Source: Adineta vaga (lineage: Eukaryota; Rotifera). From it: a stretch of 64,000 bases of DNA. Below are positions 49,001 to 59,049 of this stretch, piece after piece (position 1 is the first letter of the stretch; each line of letters starts with the position of its first letter). A model generated the notes under the pieces. The model was not told the DNA's origin and searched no databases. It saw only the letters and a program-made list of their open reading frames with translations. Position numbers and translations under genes: made by a program. Where the stretch lies: positions 14,260,001 through 14,324,000 of the forward strand of contig CP075492.1 in assembly GCA_021613535.1 (NCBI GenBank), in the 5' to 3' direction.

Positions 49001-50024
49001 AACATATCGTAATATTGAAAATAAATCAAAAAGAACGGCAACAAAAGAATATATTGTTCGTATGCATAAGATTTATTATCCATATTATGAACAATTAGTT
49101 CGTTATTGTAAACATCTTCGGGATACAAATGAAAAAATCAATCATGAAAAAATTACGGAAATATTCAATGTTTTAAGTGAATTTAATAATCGTCGATATC
49201 GTCTAGGAAGTATTCATCAATTATCTATTCATTTGAAAAAGAATTTTCAAAATAAAGATTTTATTAATCAATTAATTAATTGTATTCTTTATAAATGGGA
49301 TAATTATGATAAAAAATACAAATTAGAATTATCGGAATTTATAAAAAAATCCTTTTTTAATTCGCCATCGATCGAGAATAAAGAAGAAGTCGATATGAAT
49401 TCCATACGAAAGCAATTAGATGATTTTCGATTAAGATTAAATGAAGAAAGACCAAAAATATTATCGATGACTCACGAACAAATTCAACCAATTACAAATT
49501 ATGATGAAATCGAGAAATTACTCATACTGATTGAAACATTAATTTCCAATAGAAATCATTTATCGAACGAAGATTTAAAATCAATTGCAACATGTTTGGA
49601 TGAGATCTATAAAAATGAGAATAAATCATGGCAACCATTTAATCCATTTCCTGAATTTATTAAAGAAAATAAGATTGAAGAATATTTTACTTTGAAGGAA
49701 AATCATAATGAAGACGAAGAAGAAGAAGAAAAGATCGAAGATAATCAAGATATTATTTTATATAAAAGTACATTTAAGGAACATTATCATGGAATTATTG
49801 AACGAATTGTCAATGATTCAGTGAATTTGAAATTGAAGAATCTTTTGGAATATACAACATTGAATTCAATGGAAGAATTTATTATCTTAGCAAAATTTGC
49901 AGGATTTGGACAAACGTATGAAGAAATTGCTGAAACTGTTCGAATCATTGTTCATTCATTGATTATCAATTGCAAAAAAGCAGCGGATGAAGCAGAAACT
50001 ATTGCATTACAACAACTTAATTAA
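46044..50024 (+). CDS. Giant intronless orphan protein (1,326 aa)
   Basis: A single uninterrupted frame of 3,981 nt starting at the ATG MEKQLKTIKHVY, in a region where most long genes have introns. No signal peptide, TM helix or known catalytic motif was recognised. The N-terminal ~560 residues look alpha/beta, with several hydrophobic strands (KYVTIISGYTNTPLYRY, PIVTILDHEKKIIYVVAVPL, LPIFIIGKMDDLCRQVATKF). Residues ~590-1,300 are mostly helical, rich in Lys/Asn/Glu, and could be coiled or HEAT-like. An acidic run (EDEEEEEK) lies near residue 1,230, and the C-terminus is short and helical. It looks like a cytoplasmic scaffold or an acquired gene; codon choice is as AT-rich as the surroundings. 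I do not recognise any family. Confidence 0.85.
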   Translation: MEKQLKTIKHVYSTVYHGEERCMEEANVLPINNAIVYPKNQILYKKSDETIDFIDISNIDKNIFFDKGSNQDTTYSNVIQKYNLAKSRLTFNPDEYECEMIDSGEKFILNLINEKLPTIIAISEIYPTYFDLGLCSQTSNPICIDYSRRTLDKLIHSGDINITSSTGNSLLHCISGKFNPEMKYVTIISGYTNTPLYRYIERRPIVTILDHEKKIIYVVAVPLDEFTIGQSTICLPIGITCLKDENNSKQKLLIEIFSNTKSCDSYLPNLSDLARDTINQSIDTISSDEPIEELIDQTNTINLSYATDVFHHTECTISSLDKHSVLIYSGLDEIDYFTKKFNPDILIQSMNTHVIYRKQDDKYELHSEYHNLNSNEELNLGQQHFPNLLPMEGGAILFASKTVPKLNSNQMMIDKIHENVFENTLPIFIIGKMDDLCRQVATKFKINAIYIRLVDYPDEDIMIDDIKRNEFFENVCMNGVTAYAGPLSLVLIATMNPKSDHFQYFYVDGIRYENFIDSIPLFGTDITTVIENNLMNYIGNNALKNSIVNLNEENVFYKKEFVSFANFKNHLLTMTLDEITRNKYEILDVISQCQRIFSNEIMTKYSNELVLLLEKKINETICEYKKSLSFNLDFTMINKQKLTNETSRIKGLIRKLKQNTQELVDKIGLAISKRKQSSIRFNLTQLKKKETIKQNVQRALNMSNDDFTELLEKLCEQSGVLWLNLDSNYLLLMLKAVQENEIQKYLIEPILPLINCRNGDFNIDSFTISILLEQTASERLDPIRPQQTNDIVTSLPVSATADGLRTSSWFFPLIDQYKSLQTPYDIHWINEANNTDIAACRIISRSTISSASILRDLQLNIEPQNKNITWFLIYITLGTIDELIKQRKTINISENDFNDTFSINIRCLFCNLLTYTASGNVPASFVWQLFTRNIRPDLPKENFEWGIYVRMIEYVEYTGWNLDQLKVNIRALLCRVLNKIVLKATETYRNIENKSKRTATKEYIVRMHKIYYPYYEQLVRYCKHLRDTNEKINHEKITEIFNVLSEFNNRRYRLGSIHQLSIHLKKNFQNKDFINQLINCILYKWDNYDKKYKLELSEFIKKSFFNSPSIENKEEVDMNSIRKQLDDFRLRLNEERPKILSMTHEQIQPITNYDEIEKLLILIETLISNRNHLSNEDLKSIATCLDEIYKNENKSWQPFNPFPEFIKENKIEEYFTLKENHNEDEEEEEKIEDNQDIILYKSTFKEHYHGIIERIVNDSVNLKLKNLLEYTTLNSMEEFIILAKFAGFGQTYEEIAETVRIIVHSLIINCKKAADEAETIALQQLN

Positions 50025-50355
50025 TTTGAACTTTATCTTTTCAATTGCATTGTGTTCTAAGTTTTAGTTTTATTCAAAAATATATATTTAATCGACTTTT
50101 TATCATGAGGGTAGGTGTGGGTATGTTCTTCTTATTCTCATCCACACTTTCATGATAAAATATTACTTCATATGCACATCTATATTCTCAAATGTCATGA
50201 TGATGTTTCAAATATTAAAAGTAGAGCTATATGAGGATCATGAAGAATGATAAAGCAACAAATGAAATGACACAGCATATATATATATATGATAACAGAT
50301 ACAAATAATACTGAGTGTATATAACCTTGATTTTTTTTGTGTGTGTTGTAGAATA
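50025..50355. other. Intergenic region with a long hairpin
   Basis: The inverted repeat TTTTATCATGA (50098-50108) / TCATGATAAAA (50150-50160) is a perfect 11-bp stem. It encloses a second stem of GTGTGGGTAT (50115-50124) with TCATCCACAC (50138-50147). It may act in 3' end formation of the giant gene, or it may be a tiny mobile remnant. A (TA)n microsatellite lies near 50279. Confidence 0.5.
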
Positions 50356-51270
50356 ATGATGAAAGTCACAATATTCTATGTGTTTATTTTGTCAATGACA
50401 ATAGTGATAACTTCAGTGTCAGGGTTAATATGTTCTAATTGTTCATTACGTACTTTTGATTATTATATAACACCCGAGAAAATTCCCGATTTTTCATATT
50501 GTACAACAGCTGAAACCAAGCAAAAGTTTTGTTCACTCAATTTTTATTCCGATGATAATCGTAAAACAAGTAAATTGCGAGCATATCCAAATGATGGCAT
50601 TGAACATACAAATGTCTCATATATATTAGCTGGATTTGATATACCGAAAGATTTTAATGGTAATTTCGGTATGGGTCTTCTATATCAATGTTTGACAGAT
50701 AATTGTAATAATCCACAAACAATATTAAAACGAATATTACAAGCAACAACAATTGAAACATACAAACCTTTTCAATTATTCTCTAAAATAAATTCATTTT
50801 CATCAACTGATCCTCTGACATGTTTTACATATAATAATTTTACTAGTAGTGATGAATGTCGTCCATCATTTCGTCAACATCAATCAATAAATATGAATGA
50901 AGTTTGTTCAACATACTGTGTAACATCAATTCAAATTGATTCAACTGATTTGAAGACTGAAAGATTATGTGCATATTGCGAACAACAAACAAAAGAACGA
51001 TTTACATACATTGATGAAAGAGTTTTCTTATTGAACGAACGAATTAGTCGTCTACAACAGTTGGAATATATTTGTAATTCAAGTACAAATTGTAATTCAT
51101 TAGAAAATATACGACAAATTCAACAACAATATAAAATCGAATTTGATTTTGATAAATTTAATGGTAAAAATGCCGCAACAATAATCCACTTGTCAGCTGT
51201 TAGCTTACAATATGTTGGATATCTTCTATTTCTTTCCGTATCCTTTTTAAAAAAACAATGGATTATTTAA
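50356..51270 (+). CDS. Secreted or GPI-anchored Ly6/uPAR-like protein, two modules
   Basis: Intronless, 304 aa from the ATG at 50356; the frame opens five codons earlier at GTG. An N-terminal signal peptide (FYVFILSMTIVITSVSG) precedes a first Cys-rich module (CSNCSLRTFDYY through YQCLTDNCNNP). Its CxxDxCN ending is typical of Ly6/three-finger folds. A second, less regular Cys-rich module spans ~155-260. A hydrophobic C-terminus (VSLQYVGYLLFLSVSFL) ends in a short basic tail, consistent with a GPI signal or a single TM. Likely cell surface; role unknown. Another Ly6-type gene lies nearby at 52372-52883 on the other strand. Confidence 0.7.
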   Translation: MMKVTIFYVFILSMTIVITSVSGLICSNCSLRTFDYYITPEKIPDFSYCTTAETKQKFCSLNFYSDDNRKTSKLRAYPNDGIEHTNVSYILAGFDIPKDFNGNFGMGLLYQCLTDNCNNPQTILKRILQATTIETYKPFQLFSKINSFSSTDPLTCFTYNNFTSSDECRPSFRQHQSINMNEVCSTYCVTSIQIDSTDLKTERLCAYCEQQTKERFTYIDERVFLLNERISRLQQLEYICNSSTNCNSLENIRQIQQQYKIEFDFDKFNGKNAATIIHLSAVSLQYVGYLLFLSVSFLKKQWII

Positions 51271-52371
51271 TTTACAATATCTTTTTGTTATCAATTCTTC
51301 CATAGAAATACAGAAACAAAATTGTGAATGATCGTATGAGGGTGTTATTAGCGTATATTTTTTCCATCCTTCGTTTGAAAGCAGCGAGACATATATTACT
51401 ACCGTTGTTGTTTTCAGTAGCGCATAGACGACTACGTGTAGTTTAAATAATATTGATAATCTACGATACATATAGCAGATGGATCGATGGCAAGTTGTAT
51501 ATTACAAAGCTTTATGAATATGCATGCTAGCTACCACTAATCCAACGAGCAAATTCAAACGAAGAGCTAATGTTGATTTCTTCATACTATCGAATGTAAG
51601 AGATTGTCTTGCACATCTATAGATTCAAACACGTATGGTTGATAAGTGTACCTGTATGGTGTAAAGAATGATATGAATAAATTTAAGAAGAAGAAGAAGA
51701 CATACTAGGGAATATTGGCGAACAATGGCGACGAGAAGAAAGTAATCATCCACACGCTCAAAGTTTTACGACAAATTTGATGATATTGAAAAAGTAAAGG
51801 TATAGAATCATCTAAATAACAATTAAATGCTAAATGTTTTTCTTTGTAAACAAAATTCATTATTATTCATCGTTGCAAAACCTACTCGTTTGACTGATCC
51901 ATGTTGAGCTATACATGTGCATAGTAATTACGCTCATTCAATTCTACAGTTATATTGATATTTTCTTTCTCATCTTGTCATCATAGATTATAATAAAAGA
52001 CTAAATTGTAGTTCAATCGTTCTATCATAATAATAGTTCCGTTCAAGTTGTAAACCAAGTGATACTTTTTGTTCTCAAAGAATTAAATCATAACTCAGAA
52101 TAGTAAAGTCTAAGTATTGAATAGCAGATACTAAAACATTCATGAGAATAAGAAGAGCACCCTCACCGACTTTTTATTCATCCTATACTTATGGTCTGTG
52201 AGATTTAAAATGGTCAGCACATTTGACAATGCTCCTATAGATGATGGATGACTCGCCTTCGATATAATGCGATGTCAAAAGAGTTCATCTCAATTCAGTC
52301 AGATAGACGATTTTTTTTTGTCGAATTATATTATTATTTGAAACTCGATAAATCATGCATAATGAATTATA
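51271..52371. other. Convergent intergenic region
   Basis: About 1.1 kb of AT-rich sequence between the two Ly6-like genes. No gene, repeat or hairpin is supported. Confidence 0.5.
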
Positions 52372-52883
52372 TCAATAAAAATACTGAATAAAGCCAAGAG
52401 CAAAAATAAAAATAATAAGAACAGAGAAGACAGTTGATTTTGAACGTATTGCATTATTACAGAAGTCTTTATCACAGCAACAGGCGATGGTCTTAAATCC
52501 AGTTCCAGTTGTTGTTGTGCATCCTTTTGAAGCACATGGAAAACTACCGAGTCGCGTTATTGTTGTCTTTCCATTTTCAATACGTTTACTTTTCTAGAAA
52601 GAAACAACATAATCGGATATATAATAATGTCTATAATAAAAGTAATTATTTACAAAACACCATCCGTTTGTACTTGTTGCCGGAGAAACACCGAAAGCCT
52701 TCGAATTGAACGGATCATCACAACCAACGGTAATACATTGATGACATTTTTTTGCAGCACAATCGATGTGATGAATGTCTAGAATTTGAATTAGAATAAC
52801 ATTGAAAGAAATGAATACGATAATTTACTAATTAAAACGATGATGAATATCAATAGAAATTTAGTGGTAAATAACTGCGTCAT
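52372..52883 (-). CDS. Small Ly6/uPAR-domain surface protein
   Basis: Exons on the - strand are 52829-52883, 52654-52778 and 52372-52593, with GT-AG introns of 50 and 60 nt. They sum to 134 codons (133 aa). A signal peptide (FTTKFLLIFIIVLI) is followed by a single Ly6 domain, CAAKKCHQC at its start and ACCCDKDFCN at its end. The latter is the diagnostic CCxxDxCN of Ly6/uPAR/three-finger proteins. A hydrophobic C-terminus (VFSVLIIFIFALGFIQYFY) suggests a GPI anchor. Frame tracks show only a shadow frame here because the introns break the real one. Likely a cell-surface modulator or receptor; function unknown. Confidence 0.8.
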
Positions 52884-53521
52884 TTGTCTTCTTTATGTAA
52901 TATCTCAATATTAAACTAAGAATATGTGTTTTTTTCAACACCTTTTCTTATATTTTCTTATCTTAGTTTTGTTTGCTTTGTCTTATCGTATGATGACAAA
53001 AATCACCGACATTGATTCAAGTATAGTTTCTCTTTCATTTCTACGTTTGCACTCAAAATAGAAAAGAGTTAATCTGCATTACACCTATTCTCCACACCTA
53101 CTCATATCCTCAAGATTTTCATTAAAAGATCCCTTATTAATATATGTTTGCTTATTCACGAAAATGTTTTGTAGTATGAAAAACACTGATCTACATGTAT
53201 CTTTTTTCCATCTATTAGTATAATATACGTATGTGTTAAGTGAGAACAACATCTTACAACTATTTACTGTATCATAAAAAAACAAAGTTATCTTTTCTAT
53301 TCATTTTTAGTAACTACTACAATCGATTGAATGTGCACACATGTAATTCGTATCAGTTAGTGTTTAATTTTAATTTGCATTTATGCTTTTATTGAACTTG
53401 ACTATCTACCAGGTAAACAATGAAAGATCCGAAAAGATTTGCATGCTTCATCATAAGAAATCGCCTATTATATTAAATTTTCACTTATCAATCTGATCTT
53501 GAGAGTAAGAATACGAAGAAC
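52884..53521. other. Divergent intergenic region
   Basis: AT-rich; holds the promoter of the Ly6 gene. No further feature is supported. Confidence 0.5.
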
Positions 53522-53818
53522 ATGCTCACCTTCATTCACATCCACACCCTTATTAGCGTGGATGAATATCAAACAACTATTGCAAACATTAATCATGCAG
53601 TTAGATCACCTGGTTACTATATCAGTGTTTCTATATATTGTATACTTTTATATGGCATTTTTATTTTAATCTTAGTAATTGTTATTCTGATTTTTGCATC
53701 AGTCCTTAATCAGAGAGATCGACTCATGAAAATCATTGAAGAAGAATCAGGAAAATATGCGACACGAATACGATTAAGTTATAATTTATATTCTTCTTTT
53801 ATCTTATTATATAGATAA
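53522..53818 (+). CDS. Possible small single-TM protein
   Basis: 98 aa from a real ATG at 53522. It contains one strong TM helix (CILLYGIFILILVIVILIFASVL) flanked by an N-terminal polar part and a basic/acidic C-terminal segment (NQRDRLMKIIEEESGKY). The frame includes one of the CATCCACAC hairpins (near 53534-53561), which suggests that the N-terminal codons may not be real. No family is known. It may be the final exon of a gene whose 5' part is not visible. Confidence 0.35.
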   Translation: MLTFIHIHTLISVDEYQTTIANINHAVRSPGYYISVSIYCILLYGIFILILVIVILIFASVLNQRDRLMKIIEEESGKYATRIRLSYNLYSSFILLYR

Positions 53819-54134
53819 TCATTGATATTCACCGTAATAATGCTTCTGACATCACATTAAGCTTTGAAAATCAAGATAATATTTGATGGATTATTTTTTC
53901 TATTAGTTATTATTGTAAATATTCATTTTATTAACTGAATAACCTCAATGTTCTTTTAACATACGTTGTACTTACCATACGTTGATAAAAATACAGAAAT
54001 ATCTTGTTATTTACAATGTTTGATGCTCTTTCACTTTGTTTTGACCTATAGAGATGAAAACAATCAATTTTCCTTATCAATTTGATCAGTCATGATACAC
54101 AAAGGTGAAAAAAAGGAGCATTTGAAACAAAAAC
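53819..54134. other. Intergenic region
   Basis: AT-rich; promoter region for the following gene. Nothing specific is seen. Confidence 0.5.
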
Positions 54135-57100
54135 ATGAAATCATTGTATCTTATCAATATTTTATTAGTTTTTTTCGTTGATTCGACACCAAGTGAGTAT
54201 CGTATTAACGATGGACGTCTTCTAGTCACAATTACTTATGCTCAACGAAATATAAATATTTATACATCAGCAAGTAATCCGAGTCGTGATCCGAAAGCTT
54301 GGATCTTTTGGCATGATCCATTGATTGTGTTTGATTCATCAAAAGACATATATCAATATGATAAACAAATACATTTTCGATTTCGATGTATATCATCAGA
54401 ATTTGATCAATTAGTTCGACAAACAATTATTACGAAAATGCATCCTGATGTAGAACGATTTGCACTCTTTTGGATTATCGAATCCTTATCTGTTAATACA
54501 TTAATTGTATATATTATGCAACAAACGTTTCTTCCTCTATCAGCTGTGTATCCTTGTTTAAAATTCAACATATCTGGTATATCTTCGATTGAATGTCAAT
54601 TTCAAAGTTCGTCAATAGTCATTGCAAATTCCATTGTACAGAAGATTTTATGTGGAAAATTAAAATTTCAATTTGAATATTATATTCAATCAACAATAAA
54701 TCCGATTACAATTCCAGATCGATTGGTAACAAATCGTAAGTTAGACAGTTTAAGATTAAATTTAGGACATGGAAAATATATTCATCAACGGCAAGGAAAT
54801 CAATTGATTGAGAAATATTTCAAATATGTTCAGTCGATTGATAAAACAATCGAAAAAGTTCATTTAGAAAAACTTTTCCTATTGGCAATTAATCAAACGA
54901 AATATGTTCAATTGGATCAATTGAATCAAATATGGTTAGCAGAAGATATTGAATCAATTATCAATCACGATCTATTCTATATAAGTTTTCAAACACAAAA
55001 TCATGTATTATTTCATTTAAAAAATACCAATTCTTCCTGGGCATTACTTTCCAATAGTAAACAAACATTTCATACGAATGAAATACAAACGATGCTTTTC
55101 GATCAAAATCAAATCAAAGCTGAATGGTCAACGAAAGAAAAACGTTGGAAAATGCAATCATTAACAACACATCTTTTATCTGATGTTTTAGATCGTCTTC
55201 AATTGATTTTAATCAATAAACAATATGATATTGATAAATTGTATGCTACAATGCATCGAGCAATTGATTGTAGTAATTGGTCAACAATGTGTGCATGTCA
55301 GTCAACATTACCAGCATTAGTTTTAACTTCTAATCATCAATTTATTCGTATACGAAATATCAATATGAATTTTTTATCAAATGGTTTTACAATAGAATTA
55401 TCCATAAGACCTAATGTTATACAAAATCAAGAAAAATCAGTTCAAATACTTAATTTTCGTCGTCAATTCTCATTAGTCTATCAGTCAACCGGTGAAGTTA
55501 GCTTTTCAATTGATAATTCAACAGGAACACATCAATATATAACGGCATTATTTGTTCTACCATTATATCATTGGATAGATATATCATGTGTTTATTTATC
55601 TGAAGAAAATCAATTGGAATTGTATATCAATGGAGAATACATATCAAATGTTCAGTTATCTAGTAAACTTCATCCATTGACGAATGATATAATTATTGGC
55701 CAAGGATTTCTAGGTGCTGTAAGAAATTTACGCCTTTGGAGATGTGAATTCAGTTATGATAAGGTACGTCATCTTACACAAATAAATAGTTTATTTGGCA
55801 ATGAAACATGTTTAATTGGTTTGTGGCCAATAGCAAATGGTGTTGGTCAAATTGTGTCCGATCTTATAGTTAATAATATTTCTCGATCAGGAACCTTAGG
55901 TCACGATAATAATCCAAATTTATTGACGAATCCTATCTGGGCGTATGTATTACCAGAGACTTTACCACTACCTCCATCGCACATATCAACTTATCAAACA
56001 TTTCGTAAAAATAGTGTTCAACCTATAGTAGTTCAATGGGGTTCACTATTTGACATACCGGTATCGAATTTGAACTTAATTTTTCTTGTTATGCGAAACA
56101 AAAATTTGTCTATTTAGGTTTCTGCTGACTATGATGGCGATGGCTTTGCAGACTTTGCTGTTTATCGGCCAACAACAATGACTTGGATGATTTCATCGAG
56201 TAATGATCCAAATATACTTATAACCAAATATTGGGGCTTATCTGGTGATATTCCAGTTCAATGTAATTTTGATGGAGATAAATTCTTTGACTATACAGTT
56301 TTTCGGCCATCCACTTCACAATGGATTTCTCATCTGAGTAGTAATCCATATTTTCAATATATTCATAAGTGGTGTGTAGATATTTCATATACAAATGATT
56401 TCATAACATATTTCTTTTCTTCAAGGGGTAAATCAAATGATATTCCATGTCCAGGTGATTTTGATGGCGATGGTAAAACAGATTTCGTTGTTTATCGTAA
56501 AGGTACTTTCTATATAAATCCATCTTATAATCCAACTGTACAATGGACAAAACAATGGTAGAAATATTCATTTTCTTTTGTTTTGATCAAACATTGATTA
56601 TGTGTAGGGGCCAACCGGGCGACATTCCTGTTCCAAATTGTGATTTTGATGCTGATGGCAAGACAGATTTTACTGTGTGGACACCTACTAGTGGTATTTG
56701 GTCATGGATACCAAGTAAAAGTTGTCATCTAGTCTATCAACACTCATGGGGCTCTCCTTCTTATGATACACCATTTTGTGCAGATTTTGATGGAGATAAA
56801 CGAAGTGATTTTGGTTTATATAGACGTGGTACAGGTGAATGGTTTGTTATACCTTATAGAGTTTCATCACTTCTGATCACATATCAATGGGGTCGTCCGG
56901 GCGATATACCAGTTGCAGGAGATTATGATGGCGACGGTAAAGGTAAGTGAAATGAAAAGATTTCTTCTTCTTCTGAATGTTTAGAATACTATTGATAGGT
57001 GAATTTGCTCTTTGGAGACCAAGAAAGAAGAAAACATTTATGTGGGAAGTCATACCAAGTTTTATGCCAAACGTTATACTACGTAAAGCGTGGGGAATTG

Positions 57101-58061
57101 AAGGCGACGATGTTGCTGGTCAGTCAATACTAGAATATAATGAGGAATTATCTTTTATTCTTTCTACTGTAGATGGAGATTTTGACGGTGACAGACGTTG
57201 TAAGTGTCATTTTTCTTCGTTGACTATTACTTTAATGACAGTTTGTTCAAAGCTGATTTGGCAGTTTTCAGAAGAAGTACTGGATTCTGGTAACTTGACT
57301 AGATGAAACTCAAAAAAGAAAACATAGATTATCTTACAGGCATACATTATTGGTTGGGAGAGCTGGTATACAACAGACTAAACATTGGGGATTTACAGTC
57401 AATGATACTTCTGGTATGTAATATAAATGTTAGATTGTATTATTTCTCTTGTTTCATCCAGTGGCTGCTGACTGGGATGGAGATTCACTCAATGATTTTA
57501 CAATTTATCGACAAGCAACTGGATACTGGTACATAATGCTATCAAGAAATCCTATTCTTCAGATTTTTATGCAATGGGGTTCCCCTGCATATCAAGATAT
57601 TCCAGCGTAGGAACGCACATCTTTGATTTTGTCTGTGTTATTTTTGCTCTATCTGTTCGTCTTTTATTCATAGGCCTGGTGATTTCGATGGCGATGGAAA
57701 ATTTGACTATACTGTTTGGCGTCCATCAACCGGTATGTGGTTTATTCTACCATCAACAAATCCATCACATATTGTTATGTCACAATGGGGTCTACCTGGT
57801 GATTTACCAGCACCAGGAACTGATTTTGATGGTGATGGTAAAACGGATATTGCTGTATGGCGTCCATCAACTGGATCTTGGTATGTTTTACCGTCGTCAA
57901 ATCCAGTTTATCCTTTTCATAATTCACTTAATATTACGCTACCTCTTCAACAATTGCCAGTGAACGCAAATAAAACAAAGCTTGTATCAATGTCTTCAAG
58001 TACTATTCCAGCAGTCGTATCTTCCATTCCTGGTACAACTAGAGCATCATTACAAGGCTAA
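54135..58061 (+). CDS. Secreted LamG-like plus FG-GAP/VCBS repeat protein
   Basis: Ten exons: 54135-56060, 56118-56371, 56426-56557, 56608-56942, 56999-57118, 57173-57199, 57253-57289, 57340-57413, 57462-57606 and 57674-58061. They total exactly 1,146 codons with GT-AG introns of 48-67 nt. A signal peptide (LYLINILLVFFVDS) is followed by ~350 residues of unassigned sequence. A concanavalin A/LamG-like domain lies at ~395-560 (strands FTIELSIRP and HWIDISCVYL; closing GAVRNLRLWRCEF). About ten FG-GAP/VCBS repeats follow, each with a DxDGDxxxD calcium-binding loop (DYDGDGFADF, DFDGDGKTDF, DFDADGKTDF and others). Such repeats are typical of bacterial surface proteins and integrin-alpha propellers. 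Introns fall repeatedly in the W-G codon between repeats. It is probably extracellular, calcium-binding, for adhesion or glycan recognition. Confidence 0.85.
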
Positions 58062-58414
58062 CAATGACAATTAATAGTCATTTTATTATTTTTATGTTAT
58101 AATTTATGAATTCAATTGGAATACATGCTAGTTACTCTTTCTTTTCTTTTTGTGCACTCCAAGGACATATCTGTCGATTGATATTTTCCTTTCTTCCTCT
58201 TTCCTCTAATATTTACAGACAGAAAAGAAAGAAAAACGTATGAATACAACAACTTCTCGATGTTATTTTCTCTCTTTCTCTTCGTGTTTTCTCAGAGAAA
58301 AAGAAAAAACGCTATTTCTTGCTGCGTAAAAGAAGGGAAAAGAATACGACACACACATACACACACATCTATTTTTACGTTGGAATATTTTTACAAACAA
58401 TCTCACAACTGAAA
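58062..58414. other. Intergenic region
   Basis: Pyrimidine-rich blocks (TCTCTTTCTC near 58269) and CACACA tracts (58350-58366) precede the next gene. No gene is seen. Confidence 0.5.
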
Positions 58415-58726
58415 ATGCTTCGTACATATACGAATTTATTATTAAGAAAACAACCGTTGAAATTATTTTTTGTCACTCGATTGACAAGTACAGATCCGTC
58501 TGCTGGTTCTATCAATGCTGCTCATGATAAGTTTGCCGAACGTGAACAAGCATTTGAAAATGCATATTTTCGTAAATTAAATGATGAACTTTTAATACAA
58601 TTACGTGAACGTCATGGTGATTTAGAAAAACAATCTGGTAATATTGAACAAGAACGTAAACGAATCGAAGAACAAATTAAAAAATTAGAAAAGAAACGTG
58701 ATGAATTAGCAAAAAAATCAAAATAA
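58415..58726 (+). CDS. ATPIF1: Mitochondrial F1-ATPase inhibitor IF1
   Basis: Intronless, 103 aa from the ATG at 58415; the open frame starts 32 codons earlier, but that part is low-complexity and not IF1-like. The N-terminus (MLRTYTNLLLRKQPLKLFF) is basic and amphipathic, a mitochondrial presequence. The conserved minimal inhibitory region is visible at about residues 47-58 as KFAEREQAFENAYF, matching the F-x-x-REQ-AxE-xxYF pattern of IF1. A long coiled coil follows (KQSGNIEQERKRIEEQIKKLEKKRDEL). IF1 blocks ATP hydrolysis by F1Fo-ATP synthase at low matrix pH. The coiled coil mediates dimerisation. Typical length and layout. Confidence 0.88.
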   Translation: MLRTYTNLLLRKQPLKLFFVTRLTSTDPSAGSINAAHDKFAEREQAFENAYFRKLNDELLIQLRERHGDLEKQSGNIEQERKRIEEQIKKLEKKRDELAKKSK

Positions 58727-59049
58727 TAAACTATTTGCAATAGTTTTCCTTTCTATCACTGTAAATCTCCTTCATTTCTAATTAGTAATTGAAATAAAAC
58801 AATCCTTTTATTAAGTTCTTAATCGACACTTTCTCATTCATACTTTCACCATAACGTTTTTCCGCGCATTATTTATTCAACCTCAAAAAGTTATAAAAAA
58901 AAAGCCTTTTTTTCTTCTAAATATGTCTTCGACAATGACTATACAAGGAAAAGAATCACATGCTCACTCATATTGTTTTCTTTTTGCACTAGAACTTGCA
59001 AAAAACAATTTTACAAGTTATTTTACTCTTTAGAATTGATCGATTTAAA
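58727..59049. other. Intergenic region
   Basis: AT-rich, with AATAAA at 58793 as a probable poly-A signal for the IF1 gene. Promoter of the sulfotransferase gene. Nothing else is seen. Confidence 0.5.
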
